DNA from: Lunularia cruciata
Lineage: Eukaryota > Streptophyta > Marchantiopsida > Lunulariales > Lunulariaceae
Assembly: GCA_948567375.1 (NCBI GenBank)
Contig: OX419762.1
Coordinates: 25,673,465-25,737,464 of the forward strand
Length of the DNA stretch: 64,000 nucleotides
Reading direction: 5' to 3'
Shown here: positions 11,827 through 23,724 of the stretch, in pieces
Layout: every line of letters begins with the position of its first letter
Position numbering within the stretch: the stretch's first letter is position 1
Translations under genes and position numbers: made by a program
The notes under the pieces: model-generated
Told to the model about the DNA's origin: nothing
The model's input: the letters and a program-made list of their open reading frames with translations, nothing else
Database searches by the model: none

Positions 11827-13089
11827 AACTTAAGGTTAGTCCGACTTGAAATTATAGGTAGATTTAAAACTGACTAAACATAGATAAATTAACGATTCTA
11901 AATAAATAAATTTTACAATGACTAAGTTCTTGAGGGTAAAATATTATTTGGTAATGGGACGGCCCATCTGATCTCCGAAATATGGAATGTCTATGCCCAA
12001 TTTACAAAGAGGCAAATTTATCTTGACTTTCTCAATTTATTTTTGACTAGGATACTTTGCTTCCACCCACGCACGCGATCGGATTTGCACAGTAACGAAA
12101 AGAACTAGACAGATTTTGGTTTATCTAGTTTAAGGTAAACAGATTGTAGACACATTTTTGAGAACTTTAAAAGTCCAAAAGTCCAAAATCACATCAAAGT
12201 CAGTTACTGATTATAGAACATCCTCAAGATAAAGAAGATGGATGTTCAAACTGAAGGGAAACTTACCAAATACCTCTTTAAGATGCATATATTACAAAAA
12301 TACCTCTATAGTTTAGAAATTACACAATTACATTTTTGGTATACCCACTCTGGTAAATACATGCACCGCAGCTGCTTCAACTCACTAAAAATTGGAGTTT
12401 AGGGACTCATGATTCACACTCAAAAAAACACTAACTGGTGTTGATACATGATTCACACTCACTCTTTGATAACACGCCGTAGAGACCGACCAAGCGATTT
12501 CAAAAGCTTTTACAAGCGTCAAATACACAGCGCGGTAATACTACAATTCACAATTGCAAGTTCGGAGTCAAGCTAACTCAAATAATATTTTAAAGGAAGT
12601 AGCTATTACCACCCAGATTTTTGTTATCGCCACCCATGTAAGACCAAGGGTGGACAAATGGCAAAAAGCAGCACAATAGAGGTGTCCCGGAGGGTGTGGG
12701 GGCAAAGTGGTCAGCCATCTTGGCCTTGTCATGGGTGGCAATAGCAATTCCACTGTAATTCTTGTTCACCTTTGGGCGTTGAAGTTTGAAGCGCTCGATG
12801 GTGTACGTACGTTCCTATTGGTCTGCCATAGGGTATCTGTGTCTGAATTTAGAGGGATATTTTTGTCATATCCGCGAGTTAGATAGGTATTTTGCTAAAT
12901 TTCACTAAACTTCAAACCTTTTCCCCTCGAATTGAAGGGGTTAATTACCTTATCAGGATTTTCCTCCCCTATGACTCTGTCCACATTTTACAGCCCGTCA
13001 GATTAGGCCTTCGGTACATCGCAACCGATTGGAGTCTTGGAGACTCCTAGGGACAAACGAAGGAAATTGATGGAAGGAAGGAACCCCTA
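11827..13089. other. intergenic region upstream of the Myb-like gene
   Basis: Base composition changes here from AT-rich repeat DNA to more GC-balanced, CpG-containing sequence, typical of a gene neighbourhood. The phrase GATTCACACTCA occurs twice (12411 and 12450). I see no protein motif. It probably holds the promoter of the gene downstream, but I cannot point to a convincing TATA box. Confidence 0.4.
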
Positions 13090-13230
13090 ATGAAAGGGTG
13101 GGGGGAACTTCCGCTTAAGGAGGCAACTCGTTTGCTCGATCACATTTATCTTTCCCGCTATCGTTGCTGTATTTGGGCTTCGTCACCCGCTAACGTTCCC
13201 GGTCTGGAGTTCATCCGCTCAACTGCTACG
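13090..13230 (+). other. possible 5' leader exon with GT donor
   Basis: An ATG at 13090 opens 47 codons that run into a good donor, ACG|GTAAGA, at 13231. Its phase does not match the next supported exon (which has its own ATG at 14166). It is therefore more likely a non-coding leader exon or a chance frame than coding sequence. Confidence 0.25.
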
Positions 13231-14165
13231 GTAAGAAAAGCGCTTGTTAGAATATAGAGCACTTGATGATTCGTAACTTGCCTTTTTGGAGCTTAAACCT
13301 CACCTGGTGGAAAGAGAGAGGTTAGGTGTTTCCTCCTGCTGTACTGATTTATGATTGGACTTGCAGCGGTAATTGAGTTTGAGGTTTCTGTTTCGAAGTT
13401 TGCAGACGATAACTGGTTCTGTCGGGGATTGAAAGAAAATTTGCTTGCTTGGTTGTGCAGTTCGTGGACGAGAGTTGTGAGGCTGAGATTTTCTCTCCTC
13501 ATGCCCATCACTGTGTTAAAATCTCGAACGCCATGGTTACACGTAAGGTTTCGGTTCTGTGATTTGTGTTAATAAATTGTATATGATTCAGTCGCTTCGA
13601 ACTACCATTGTTCACGGTAAGGCTTAAAAGGCGGAAAAACCTCTGCCGGAATGTACAAGCTCAGTGTGTCTCAAAATTATTGGAATTCGAGGCTAGCTTG
13701 GATAATGCATTTTAGAATTTAGATTAGTATGAAGGGTTTAACCGCAATCAACTAAAACGTTCTCTGTCGGCACTTCTTATGACGTCAGTCGAAAACCAAA
13801 AACTTAAAACTTCTCATTTAGACTCATGGCTTCAACGTTAAAAAGCTGTAGGTAGCTATAGACCGGCAATTTATCTGCTATTTGTTGATCCATAATCTCT
13901 TGATTGAGGAGGGGACTGAAACTTGCCACTAAATAAATGAAGATGATCTCAAATATAAAGTACTCAGTCCGCAGAAGACGCATGATCCATTAATCTCACA
14001 CCTTTCTTTCTTTCGTTACTCAGATCAACTCTGAAGACTTTTAATATTTCTTTAGAATCTATACAGCTACTTTGTAAATCTCGGTAATATAGATGTTGTT
14101 GAAGTACAAGCAATTTTTATCTCTGTCTAACTTTTTAATTTTCAGCTTGTCTAACAAATTGACGA

Positions 14166-16525
14166 ATGTGTAAGACATTCAAAAATCTCTCGCCCGTTCA
14201 CAGTGGAATCAAGTTTCCTGTGCTACATGCCAGACTTGTTTTGATTGAAGATGAACTTGATGAAGCTTGTGCACGTCTAACAAGGGAAAAGTAAGCTCGT
14301 TGGCAATGAATGTGACCGCATTCGAAATGTTTCCAACTGATACCTCTTTATTTCCTCATCAGAAAGAAGTTGGGAGCGAGACGAGAGGCCTGGATTCTTG
14401 CAAATGCTGCTACACAGGACCTGGTATCTATCTTTCTTCTCCAATATAGATGATTTAGTCTCAAACGAGGTGTTACTTTTTTCAGGTAGAAGTCATAATT
14501 GTTGATTGCTATCTAATCTTCTTTAGCTCATGATGAATTTGCACAATTTCAACGACGAAAATATTATCTGCGCCTACTAATTTCCACCACTTTCCGCTCC
14601 ATCATGCAAAGGGCAGAAAGATGCAAGTACAAGTGTACGGATAGTGCTCCGTGCGAGAATAAGGACAGTTTGCACCGTCTGTGACTTTGATGCCTTCAAG
14701 GTGAGCAGCCTAAATCTCATCTCCAAAGTCTTTGTTTGAAGTTTGATCATGCATACAAAATTACGTTTTGCCAAGCGTTCAGCGACATTGACCCTGAATT
14801 ACTTCACAGATGCTTCTTCACTGATTTCCTCTTTTCTCCTGGAAGTTGGCAGAGAATCTCTGCATAGCTCACAAAAGTCTCTGTCAGTTGAATCTTCTCA
14901 TTTAGTACAGTGGAAGCAAGGGGCTGAAGATAGCATGAATACCTCTTCTTTCAGCGTTTGGACCTGACACTGGACGTAGACTATATCTCTGCTTTCATGA
15001 CATTTAACCTTTAATATCTGGAAGTTGCCACCTGTGACCCTTCCTTGACGTTCAAACATCTATAACACTTTGTTTGCTCTTTTGTCTTTCCTCCTACCTC
15101 GCTTGCTGTTTGTGACCTGATAGTTGTTACCTTTAGGAATGTATAGGAGGAGAAGAGACCTTCTTTTATTGCTGGACAGAGTTTGAATTTTTTTTGCTTC
15201 ACCTAAGCCTTTTGACAGGAAGGCGATCTAGTATACCCTGGTGAAGTCCCCTCTCCAGTAATTTCTGTTCTTCTTTTCAACATGACTGGTATGAAATTTC
15301 CTTACGACCTATGTCTAGTTTGAGCCAAGAGCTGTTTGTTAATAACTCTACCGCAGTCTGCTAGCTTTAAATCTCTAGTAGTTCCGAGCACTAGCATCAA
15401 ACCCTATAAGGTAGGGCTGACATACTTCACGTGTCTGAAAGCCATGAACATAAACTTTGGTTTCGTATAAGAAGATGCCGAGTAGATGCAGGGATGACTG
15501 TTTCATAGATCGAGTCGTTGACGTTTTGAAGTTTGTAAAATGCATGCTACGTTGCAGGCTTTGAATATTGCCAGGGCCAATCTCCCGAAGACCCCACGGT
15601 CATGGCTTTAGCTCCTCCTCTCTTGAGTGGGAACAAAGGGAAGGAGAAAAGAATAAGGGTCGAAAACTGGACTTGGGAGGAAATTGTCCGTTTAGTTGAG
15701 GCCAAAAAGCGAGAGCAGGAGGAGAAGGAAAACAGCAGCTTGCTGAAATTTACCAGCACCACTGACAAGTGGATCTAGGTGCAGGAATATATGAAAGAGA
15801 GCTCACTATTTCGTGCAAGGTCTGTGGAGCAAATAAGGCAAAAGTGGGAGGCTTTGTACAACAGTTGGAAGAAGATCAAAGTCAGCAATAGCGAAAGCGG
15901 GTTGGGTGACTACTGGGTGATGTCTAAAGAGGAGAAAAATGAAAAGAGGTTGCCAACTTCTTTTGATAGAAGGTTGTGGGATATGCTCAATTCCTTTTTG
16001 GGTCAGAAAAATGTGAACCGAAATAACCGAAATACTAAGTGTTTTGAAACAATGTGTGAAGGAGCCCCTTCAGGTATTCTTCACGATATTCACAAACCGT
16101 GTGTCAACCCGTTAGGTGAGGAGTTGAATGAAGCAAATGGAACTGCGTTAAGTGATGATATCAGTAAAAGTCCAGCAGAAAGAGGAAAATTTGGGGCAAG
16201 GTCTGGGAGAAGACCATTCGGAGAAGGAGACCTTCTGAGAGGAAACGTGGGGAAAAGGAAGAAGAGTCGAGAACCCGATGGCTTCTTAGAGTTAGTCAAA
16301 GATTCGAATAACTCAGTTGTAGAGGCTCTTGGTGTACAAAGAGACGAAAAGAGGGAAGAACTAAAACTTGTGCTCGCACTGGAAGAGAGGAAGTTGCAGA
16401 TAGAAGAGCGAAACCTTGATATGGAAACCAGAGATAGAGAGAGCAAGGGTCGAGATAGAGAGAACATAGCAAACGCGATGTGTTCTATTATAGAGGTTCT
16501 CGACAAGATAGCCAACAAGTTATAG
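14166..16525 (+). CDS. Myb/SANT (trihelix-like) DNA-binding protein, one in-frame TAG
   Basis: Five exons with matching phases give 435 codons: 14166-14290, 14363-14423, 14617-14700, 15219-15288 and 15558-16525. Each intron has GT/AG ends, and the total of 1308 nt is divisible by three. The N-terminal part (LIEDELDEAC..., REAWILANAAT) is not a family I recognise. Residues about 150-220 form a trihelix-type Myb domain: WTWEEIVRLVEAK, then W in DKWI, then RSVEQIRQKWEALYNSWKKI. A basic GKRKKSR patch follows. The last 60 residues are a charged coiled coil (EERKLQIEERN, then DRE repeats). A single TAG at 15776-15778 (codon 187) interrupts the Myb domain between helices. The role is inferred to be DNA binding and partnership with the Harbinger-like protein encoded 1 kb downstream on the same strand, as in PIF/Harbinger ORF1-transposase pairs. 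Whether it is a pseudogene or carries a rare allele is open. Confidence 0.62.
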
Positions 16526-17551
16526 CAACTCATGCTAGCACAATTTTGATGCAAAAGTCTACCTTGTGACAATTCTTCTTGCCTTCTGGTGTGGAGTGGC
16601 TCGCTGACAGTAAAGATTGTACGAAAAGTTGTTTGTTGAGAATTTATCCGAGACTTTGACTATCACCGCTACCGCACTGTGTACTTTAGTTGTATTCAAA
16701 AACACCTGATTGTTTGGCGTGGAATTTTTCGTTTTATGTTTTCTGTCCTCCTTGTTTCTTTGTCTTCTTCCCCTGGACCAAGAACATCGCAACACTGATA
16801 TTAAGATTATAATTCTGTGGTTTTGGTCTGTTGTAGCTTATTCCGCTTTTCTAGTTAGGGGCACACTCTTCATAGGAGGGCAGCACTAGGAGGTTATTTC
16901 ACCATATATCTTGTTTTCGTCCTCAGGTTGAAGTTCTTGTGTATTCGCTTGGAAGTTTCGTTCGGTTGTTACTTCGGGCAGAATATTCGATCGCCCATCC
17001 TGCTGATGAGAGCCCGAGACTTTATGCACTGCACATGGCCTCCATTAGGTTTCTGTTACTTAGCTCTTATTGAGAGTTCAGAGTTTCCAAGTCTAACATG
17101 TAACTTGGCTTTATTTGCATGTGCTGTTTAATATCAACGCATAATGAGGAAAACGAGACATTTTGCATGGCTTCTGGGCCAACGCAGACTCACTCTTGTC
17201 TTGAGCTTTATAACGTGAACCTGTCCTTGGCTCATCTATTTGTTTTCTGTTTTCATCAATATTCCCGATGCATCTTTTAGAATCTAGAAACCCGGTCCGC
17301 TTCATTACCGGTCGTGTTTTGTCTCTTTATTTAGCTGGTTTCTTAGATGTTCAATCATGTATGCCTGTAACAATATTCTGAAGCGTTGCTTGACTTGAGC
17401 AACTGCGGATTTTGAACTATTGTAGAACATGACACTGGGAGAGAAAGAGAAAGAACACGGAAGACACAGCTTGGCTTAGCTGTAGCAGTATATATTCCAT
17501 GTTGATTGGGTGCTGGTTGTGCAGGATCTGACAGAAGAACCTGATTTATAG
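16526..17551. other. spacer between the Myb-like and Harbinger-like genes
   Basis: About 1 kb with gene-like composition but no supported coding exon. A good acceptor (GTGCAG at 17519-17524) lies 27 bp before the ATG of the next gene, so part of this spacer is probably that gene's leader intron. Confidence 0.4.
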
Positions 17552-19077
17552 ATGGAGGACCTGGTTTGCAGTCTAGGGGCTCTAGCTGATGAGCAGTACG
17601 ACGAGAGCCAAGTTCAACAGTTGCTCCGGTTAACTGACTCGCTTATAGAACAAGGACAAGCGCTGGATGGTGAAATTAATGCAATTTTTTCAAACAGGGA
17701 TGGCCTACAGCCAATACCTGAGCAGCACATGAAGAAGTTCTTGATCCATGAAGAAGTTCGTAACCCACGCTGTTTTCGTTTTGCACCAGGCACTCCTGCT
17801 GTTCCCAGAACTTCTAGAGGGCCAAACCATTGAAGGTAGCAGAAGTAACTCCGTTACTTGGCAAATGTTGCAGGTTTATGAACGAGATTTCGATGATAGG
17901 TTGGTCCAGTATCTTCTGCTGAACAGACAGACCTGTCTATCCGGGATAAGGTTTCAGCAGCTAGAAGAGGAAGCCTGGGTTAGGCCTAAAAGTCGATTTA
18001 CTTTTACGAGTTCTTTCTAAAGTTACATGACAACGGCGAGTGGCAAGAGACCATGAAAATGTCTCAGCAGGCCTTTTTCTGGTTATGTGATAAGATGGCT
18101 TACCACATTAAGAAAAACGATACGAACTATAGGCAGGCTATACCTGTTCCTTGTAGATTAGCTGCCTGCATCTACAAATTAATGAGGGGTTGTCGATCAT
18201 CAGAGATTATGAGGAAATTTGGTATTGGCAGGAGTATCTTGACAGTATTCTGAGGCAAGTCATACCTGGAATTATCGAGGTGTTGGGACAGCATATTGAT
18301 GGGCCAAGTGGACAAGAGCTTCACCAAACGATTTCCAGAATTCAACAAGTTTGTGGATTTCCTAACTGTGCTGGAGTGATTGGAGGATGTGACATCCCTA
18401 TAGTTGCACCAACCGAGGATCCTTGGCAATATATGAACGTGAATCAGGAGTACAGCGTTGTATTGCAGGTTGTTTGCAATGACGAGAGAAGGTTTACGGC
18501 TGTCAACGTAGGGAAGGCAGGTTCCATGGATCTCTCAGGAGTGTTGAGATCTTCCTCTCTTTTCGATAGGGTAAGCAATGGTGGTCTTCTCAAAGAGTCT
18601 CCTCCAGTTACGTTGCCGTGTGGAGAGATTTCACCATATCTACTGGGTGATTCTGGGTATCCATGCCTCACGTGGCTGATGACCCCAAATAGGGACATTA
18701 ATGGAGGAGCATTGTCTGATCCAGTGCTTTTAAAGTACAATCAGAAGTTAAAGAAAGGAAAAGAATTGCTAGATCAGAGCTTCGCAATTTTAAAGACTAT
18801 CTTTCGAGAATTGTATACTCCTTGCCTCTTACATATAGAACTTGTGACACAGATGATAGGGGCCTGCTGTGTGCTTCACAACATTCTTATGCTTGCGAAA
18901 GATTTACTTGTGTAAGAAGATAGCTCAGAATGGAATGTTTAACAGTCGTCGGACAGAGAACAAAGAGTCGGTGTGGTTTTCGAGTCCGATGTAGATGGAG
19001 ACTTCCAGGATATCGAAGAGGCGTTGTTGAAAAGAGATACTCTGGCCATCTATCTTGCAAATCTGCCGGACGAATAA
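17552..19077 (+). pseudogene. PIF/Harbinger transposase-like (HARBI1/ALP1-type) pseudogene
   Basis: The frame runs from ATG 17552 to a stop at 19075-19077 but needs three frame changes. The first is a 19-bp tandem duplication, 17728-17746 repeated from 17747. The others are indels near 18000 and near 18245. Two stops also lie in frame near the end (18913 and about 18940). After an N-terminal coiled region come WVRP, FFLKLHDNGEW, MSQQAFFWLCDKM, IPVPCRLAACIYKLM and FGIGRS, the usual helix-turn-helix part of plant Harbinger proteins. The DDE_Tnp_4 nuclease fold follows: GVIGGCDIPI, NDERRFTAVNVG, LLGDSGYPC and DQSFAILKTIFRELY, ending in CCVLHNIL. The family has D in the first motif (IDGTHI) and E in the last (ERAFG); here they are G and D, and only the GDSGYP aspartate remains. 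Plant proteins such as ALP1 and HDP1 are domesticated members that lost nuclease activity. This copy could be a decayed domesticated gene or a decayed element; no terminal inverted repeats were found. Confidence 0.8.
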
Positions 19078-20543
19078 GAGATTCAACTCTGTCAAAAATT
19101 GTGGATTGAGGAGCCTCTACTTTTCCAGAAAGCATTTTCAAAGAATTGTTGTTCAGTATATCCTGATACGTGCTATACTTTCATGACAATCAGTTCTGAA
19201 TAAACTTCATCATTCTCAATATATGGTTACGGTGTGCCATCTGCTGTGCCGTAGCCTTGGGGTCCATTTGGAAGTGCTGGAAACCTACTACCGTTGCATG
19301 CTTACTGCATACCTCTTTACAAATTTTTGACTACCAGTGTATTACCTGGTGGGGTTGCGACTTTCGTAGTTCGATATCCTCGGGATGGTCAAGATATATT
19401 ATCGACCTTCCGTGAGCTAAAACATCACTATAGCCACAGCAGGAAGAGCAGTAAAACATTGTTCGTTCCTATCACTCATAACTTTCGTCCTTTTCTGTCA
19501 GGAGTTAGTCAACCGTCTCTCCCTCGTTCCTAAATTCCACACCAGATTGGCATCCAGCTTGTTCAAATGTTGAATTTGTCCAGGTGAGTATGTGCTTACA
19601 TACTACTCACCTGGAATTGATATGGCATAGGAGGAATTGATATGGCTGAAGCAATCTTGAAGGGTCACAAAATACCCCAATTCCTGTCCAAGTGGATTAT
19701 TTTGTAATCCCCACGTATTACCTACCTTTATAGTGCGGCCTTATGCATCAAAGATAGGGTGTAGTAGGGGAAAAGAGAAAGTAGAAAGACACATAACACT
19801 ACAATAGATTCTCTATAACTGTTACTTCTCTCATTTATATTTCCTTAAAAGCTATTCATTTTGTTACATACTTGAATTATATTTTTAATCCTAAAGTTAA
19901 TAATTTTGTTACACGTGTTGATGTGAAACGGATATCGTTAGACGGATTATGGCTTATAAAAAGGATCTCTTCGAGTAAATTGTATCCCAAGTTACAAGTG
20001 AAGAAGTAATAACATGATGTGTATTAACATAGATGAGACAAGTTTGTTTTATATGTAAGAACCTAATATAACTTTGTCTAATTAGAATAGTCAACGTTGT
20101 TAAGATGAAGAAAGGATTAATTAATTTTCTCTCACAAGCAATATGAATGGGAGTATAAGACTACCATCTTTCCTTATTCATAAGGACTTGAAACCTTAAT
20201 GCTTTGCTGAAAGAAACATCAAAATCATTTTTAATATTAGAATTATATGGATAGTAAATAGAAAATTTTGGACGGATGGTGTTTTATTTCATAAATTTTT
20301 TATTAAAATTTGATTCAAAAATGAATAAAGAAAAAAAGAAAATGTTCTCTTACTCTTAGATAATGCTTTTGTTGTTAAACAAAATCTGCAACATCAACTT
20401 AATTTTACCCAAGATTTGGAATGTCAATTCTAAGTGATCGCAGTCGTCTTTTACACCAGATATCACTTCCTTCACTCTAAACTCATGTGGTTTATCAAGA
20501 TTAGCTACCATAAATAGTTGATTGAATATCAAGTAAGATGTTG

Positions 20544-20544
<1 letters not shown>
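19078..20544. other. non-coding DNA downstream of the Harbinger-like gene
   Basis: Gene-like composition continues to about 19560 and then turns AT-rich. A phrase resembling a transposon end, GGGGTCCATTTGGAAGTGCT, occurs at 19259, but I found no matching inverted copy. A direct repeat, GGAATTGATATGGC, occurs at 19613 and 19633. No gene is supported. Confidence 0.4.
19580..19614. repeat. 11-bp perfect hairpin
   Basis: CCAGGTGAGTA at 19580-19590 pairs exactly with TACTCACCTGG at 19604-19614 around a 13-nt loop that can itself pair TGT with ACA. It is a possible foldback insertion or regulatory hairpin, with no other support. Confidence 0.7.
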
Positions 20545-20609
<65 letters not shown>

Positions 20610-20623
20610 CTCTCTCTCTCTCT
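20545..20623. repeat. compound microsatellite (TA)n-(CT)n
   Basis: About 60 bp of pure TA dinucleotides run directly into about 18 bp of CT dinucleotides. It is expected to be length-variable and slippage-prone. Confidence 0.97.
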
Positions 20624-21189
20624 TTTATTTATCTTACTATATAGTAGTTATGATTTTTAACTTGGACAATTTATGTGATACCCACAAGTATCAATAATAG
20701 TTAGCATGACCCATGAATGTTCAAAATGTACCCTGTACTTTATGAATATCAAATCATGCGGATATTATAAATGATATCTATTTGGTTTCCTTTTTTGGAG
20801 ATCAAAATCATGAAGGTACGATAAGTCATATTAGTTTGGAAGTGGACTTACATTTTGATTATACATTGGATTGTATATTAGATGATGACCTGATTGAAGT
20901 TGTTGAGATCAAGAAAAGAGTACAAGAATTTGCTAATCTACTATAGAGACTTCCTCCAAAGTTATACTAGTGGAGTTTCCTTACTAAAGCACTCTCACCT
21001 AAAGTTCTCTCCCAAAACTCTTATTCTTCCACCTCAACCTTTTAGAGTTCCTTGTAATTTTTTCTCCCATAAACCTTCTTCCAAAACCCTTGGACTTCCA
21101 TCACAACAAGGTTGAGGGTTGAGGTTGTAGAGTTGTAATTTTTGGAAGGATGGAAGTATTGTAATGTTAAAGATACGTTTCTCTGCTCT

Positions 21190-22540
21190 TGTTTCTCTGA
21201 TATAGAAATTTTTGTCTTATTAGGAGCAGTTTCTTCAAAGCTTTCTATTGAGATCAAGATTGCAGAGTTTGGAACTACATAACAGAAGTGATGGGTATTT
21301 GAAATTCATGATAAGGAGAGCAAGAATATTTGGAGAGTCAAATCTCTGCACTCACAAATCCAATTGAGTGTTTGTTGCTTCATGGGAAGCCTCTTTTTTC
21401 ATAAGTACAAAGTTTGCAAAGTTTGGTGGTATGTGGTGGAAGATATGAGTATTTGAAATCTATCATATTTCAAAATTTTGGTGTTGGAAAAATCACATTA
21501 AGAGTTTTGGTACTTTGTATTTGCATGCTAAAATAAAAGAATTTTTACTTGATCAAAAGCATCTCTACAAGCACTTTTGATTGGTATCAAGATTTTGAAT
21601 TTTGGAGATATTTTGTAAAAGTTATGTGCATTTGAAATTTGTGATATGTGAGAGCTTTATATGATAATTATAACAAGTTTGAAAGGCTGTAACCCTACAC
21701 TCGCTTCTTCAAATGATTTTATTCTTGTTTTAATAGACGAGCCTTTCAAGAGATTCTGATTAAGAAAAACATTGGAAGAGTATGGTAAAGTTTACGAACA
21801 GTTGAGATCTTTGAAATTTCAAAGATTTTTGTGTGAGGTGTATAGTTAAAAGTTCATATCTTTTGACATAAAAGTCCACATAAATAGCTTTTGCTTCACA
21901 AGAACTACCAACTCTAGGCTTTTGATTGTGTTCAATATTGTAGAGTTTAAAGATGTGTAGCAAAAGTTTTGAGAGTTTCAAATATGTGAATTCTTAGAGA
22001 TTTTGAACATTTATAGTAACTTTGCACTTACAATTTCAAATTAGGTATTTAAGGACTCATTATATAGAGCCTCTTGATTGCATTTATTGAGATTGAGCTA
22101 CTTAATAGAGTTTGGAGGCATGTGATAATAGCTATGAGCATTTGGAAGGTAAATATTTAGAAAGTAATATATCTTGGTTACTTGTCCAAATGAGGTGTTT
22201 TCTACTTCACTAGAATAAAGTTCTCAAGACCTTTCAATTAAGGTCAGGATTATAGAGGTTAAACTTGTGTAGTAGAGGTTATCAAGCTTTGAAAATTGAA
22301 AATTTTCATAGTCTTTTGTGTTGTGTTGAGTGAAGCACATCTTTAGAGAGTAGTATCTTTGCACTCACATGTCCAAATGAGGTGATTCTTACCTCATTAG
22401 AATGTGATTCTCAAGCTCTTTTACTTGAAGCCAAGAGTGCAATGTTAGAGGTGTATGGTAGAAGCTATATAAATTTGAAAATTTTGAAGTTATAGTGTTG
22501 GAAGGAAAAATTTTAGATTCATTATTGTGTGAATTATGAT
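21190..22540 (+). repeat. degenerate tandem array of ~175-bp monomers (array B)
   Basis: Seven to eight diverged units lie head to tail on the plus strand. The phrase around 'tccaaatgag...tcattag' recurs near 21355, 21525, 21705, 21870, 22035, 22185 and 22370, giving spacings of 150-185 bp. The two best-matching units are at about 22080-22250 and 22250-22435, both carrying CCAAATGAGGTG. Each unit also has a block resembling 'gag-atcaagattgtagagttt' and one resembling 'gagcatttgaaattt'. No open frame crosses the array. It runs directly into a short ORF that also follows array C. Confidence 0.75.
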
Positions 22541-22999
22541 TTGCACAAAGAGGATTCCAAGATGATGCAAGATATTGCTGATAAACCATGAAATAGCAAA
22601 AATTAGCTAAGATATATAAGAAAATTGGTTACTTCTACAAAAACCTTAGAAGCTTCTTTGTACCTATGTTCTAATGCATGAGTACTTCCATGGTTGACAT
22701 GGAAATTGTAAGAGTTGAGGTTACAATTATGAAAGAGTCCTTGAACTTGGTCAAACAAGAGATTCAAAAGCTCAAGAAGAGACCTAATTTGGTATTAGAA
22801 TTTACCAAGGAGATTATTGATGCTAAAAAGAAGGTTGTTTCTTTGGGAGTACAAGCTACTAGCATTGCTACAAAAACTAGAGGAAGAGATTGTGGACACA
22901 GTAGAAATGAAGATGAAGTCATATACTAAAGCTACTAAGGTGGCTCAAATTTCTTACTTGCAAGAGCATGAGATTAAGAAGGGAGATCCAAATTGCTAA
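22541..22999 (+). pseudogene. decayed ORF of the monomer-array element (copy B)
   Basis: This segment is collinear with 58080-58430: both start with an aagatg-tg-aagacattgctg-type block, pass an agaagcttctttg-acct block and a gaaattgtaa-gttgag block, and end in tgatgct-aagaa. In this copy the frame is broken by stops. The longest intact part is 22678-22929, 83 residues, hydrophilic and probably coiled-coil (ESLNLVKQEIQKLKKRP). Its place after a monomer array in two loci says array and ORF belong to one repeat family. No function can be assigned. Confidence 0.5.
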
Positions 23000-23079
23000 A
23001 ATGAAGAACTTGAAGATTAAGCGTTACTAAGTGATATGAAAGGAGGACATCAAGGTTATATTTTGTGAGTTTATCATTG

Positions 23080-23724
23080 ATACATTGAGAGTCTTAGAAC
23101 ATCAATTGATGTATGTATGCTCTATTGGGATATCTAGTTTGGTATATCAAGTAGTTGAAAGAGATTGTTTATATAAAGTTTAACCAAACTTCTACATTAG
23201 TCATAGCTAAGATAATAATTACTCTATTGTTGAAGGAATTTGAAAAGATAAAAATCATTATTTTATCTTTTAGTGTATTGAATTTGCATTATTCTAAGAT
23301 GTTTGGCTTTGAGGAAAGAGTTGAAAACTCTTGGGTACACAAACCTTTTGGTATAAATTTTTCTATAGTCCAAGGTTATTGCATATGAAGGAATCCTTGA
23401 CTTACCTTTTGGATCAAGATAAGATCACATACTTATGTGATTATTAGCATGAATTTGGATATTATTTAGACTTTTGGGTGAATTTTTGTCTATTAAGTTG
23501 AGCTACTCTAGTAAGTAGTAACTTTTGTGTGTAAGTATTTCACAAGTATATAAACTAGAGATGAAGAAGTACTCATCATCTTTTCATTTGTAGCTATTTC
23601 TCTCTCTCTCATTGAGTTCTCTAGTGAGCAATGTCTTGAGTCTTGGAGGTACCTTGGAGTTTTAGCTTTGGAATAGTGTGATGAAGCTTGGTTCTTTGCC
23701 TTCTTAGTCCATGATATATTACCT
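23080..23724 (+). mobile_element. degenerate LTR, same family as the solo LTR at 59966-60644
   Basis: The plus strand here aligns along most of its length with the minus strand of 59966-60644. Shared blocks are CTACATTAGTCAT near 23190, AGTCCAAGGTTAT near 23368, GAAGGAATCCTTGACTTA near 23387 and TTTCACAAGTATATAAACTA near 23539, then CATTGAGTTC and CTTTGCCTTCTTAGTCCATG near 23696. TATATAAA at 23547-23554 is a plausible LTR TATA box conserved in both copies. No internal element sequence is attached. Ends are approximate. Confidence 0.65.

Noticed and set aside
16090-16572. 160-codon open frame on the minus strand
   Set aside because: It is the antisense of the Myb-like gene's last exon. It is open because that exon encodes many charged residues, and it shows no motif of its own.
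19259-19285. GGGGTCCATTTGGAAGTGCTG as a terminal inverted repeat of a Harbinger or hAT element
   Set aside because: It resembles such ends, but no inverted partner or target duplication was found on either side.
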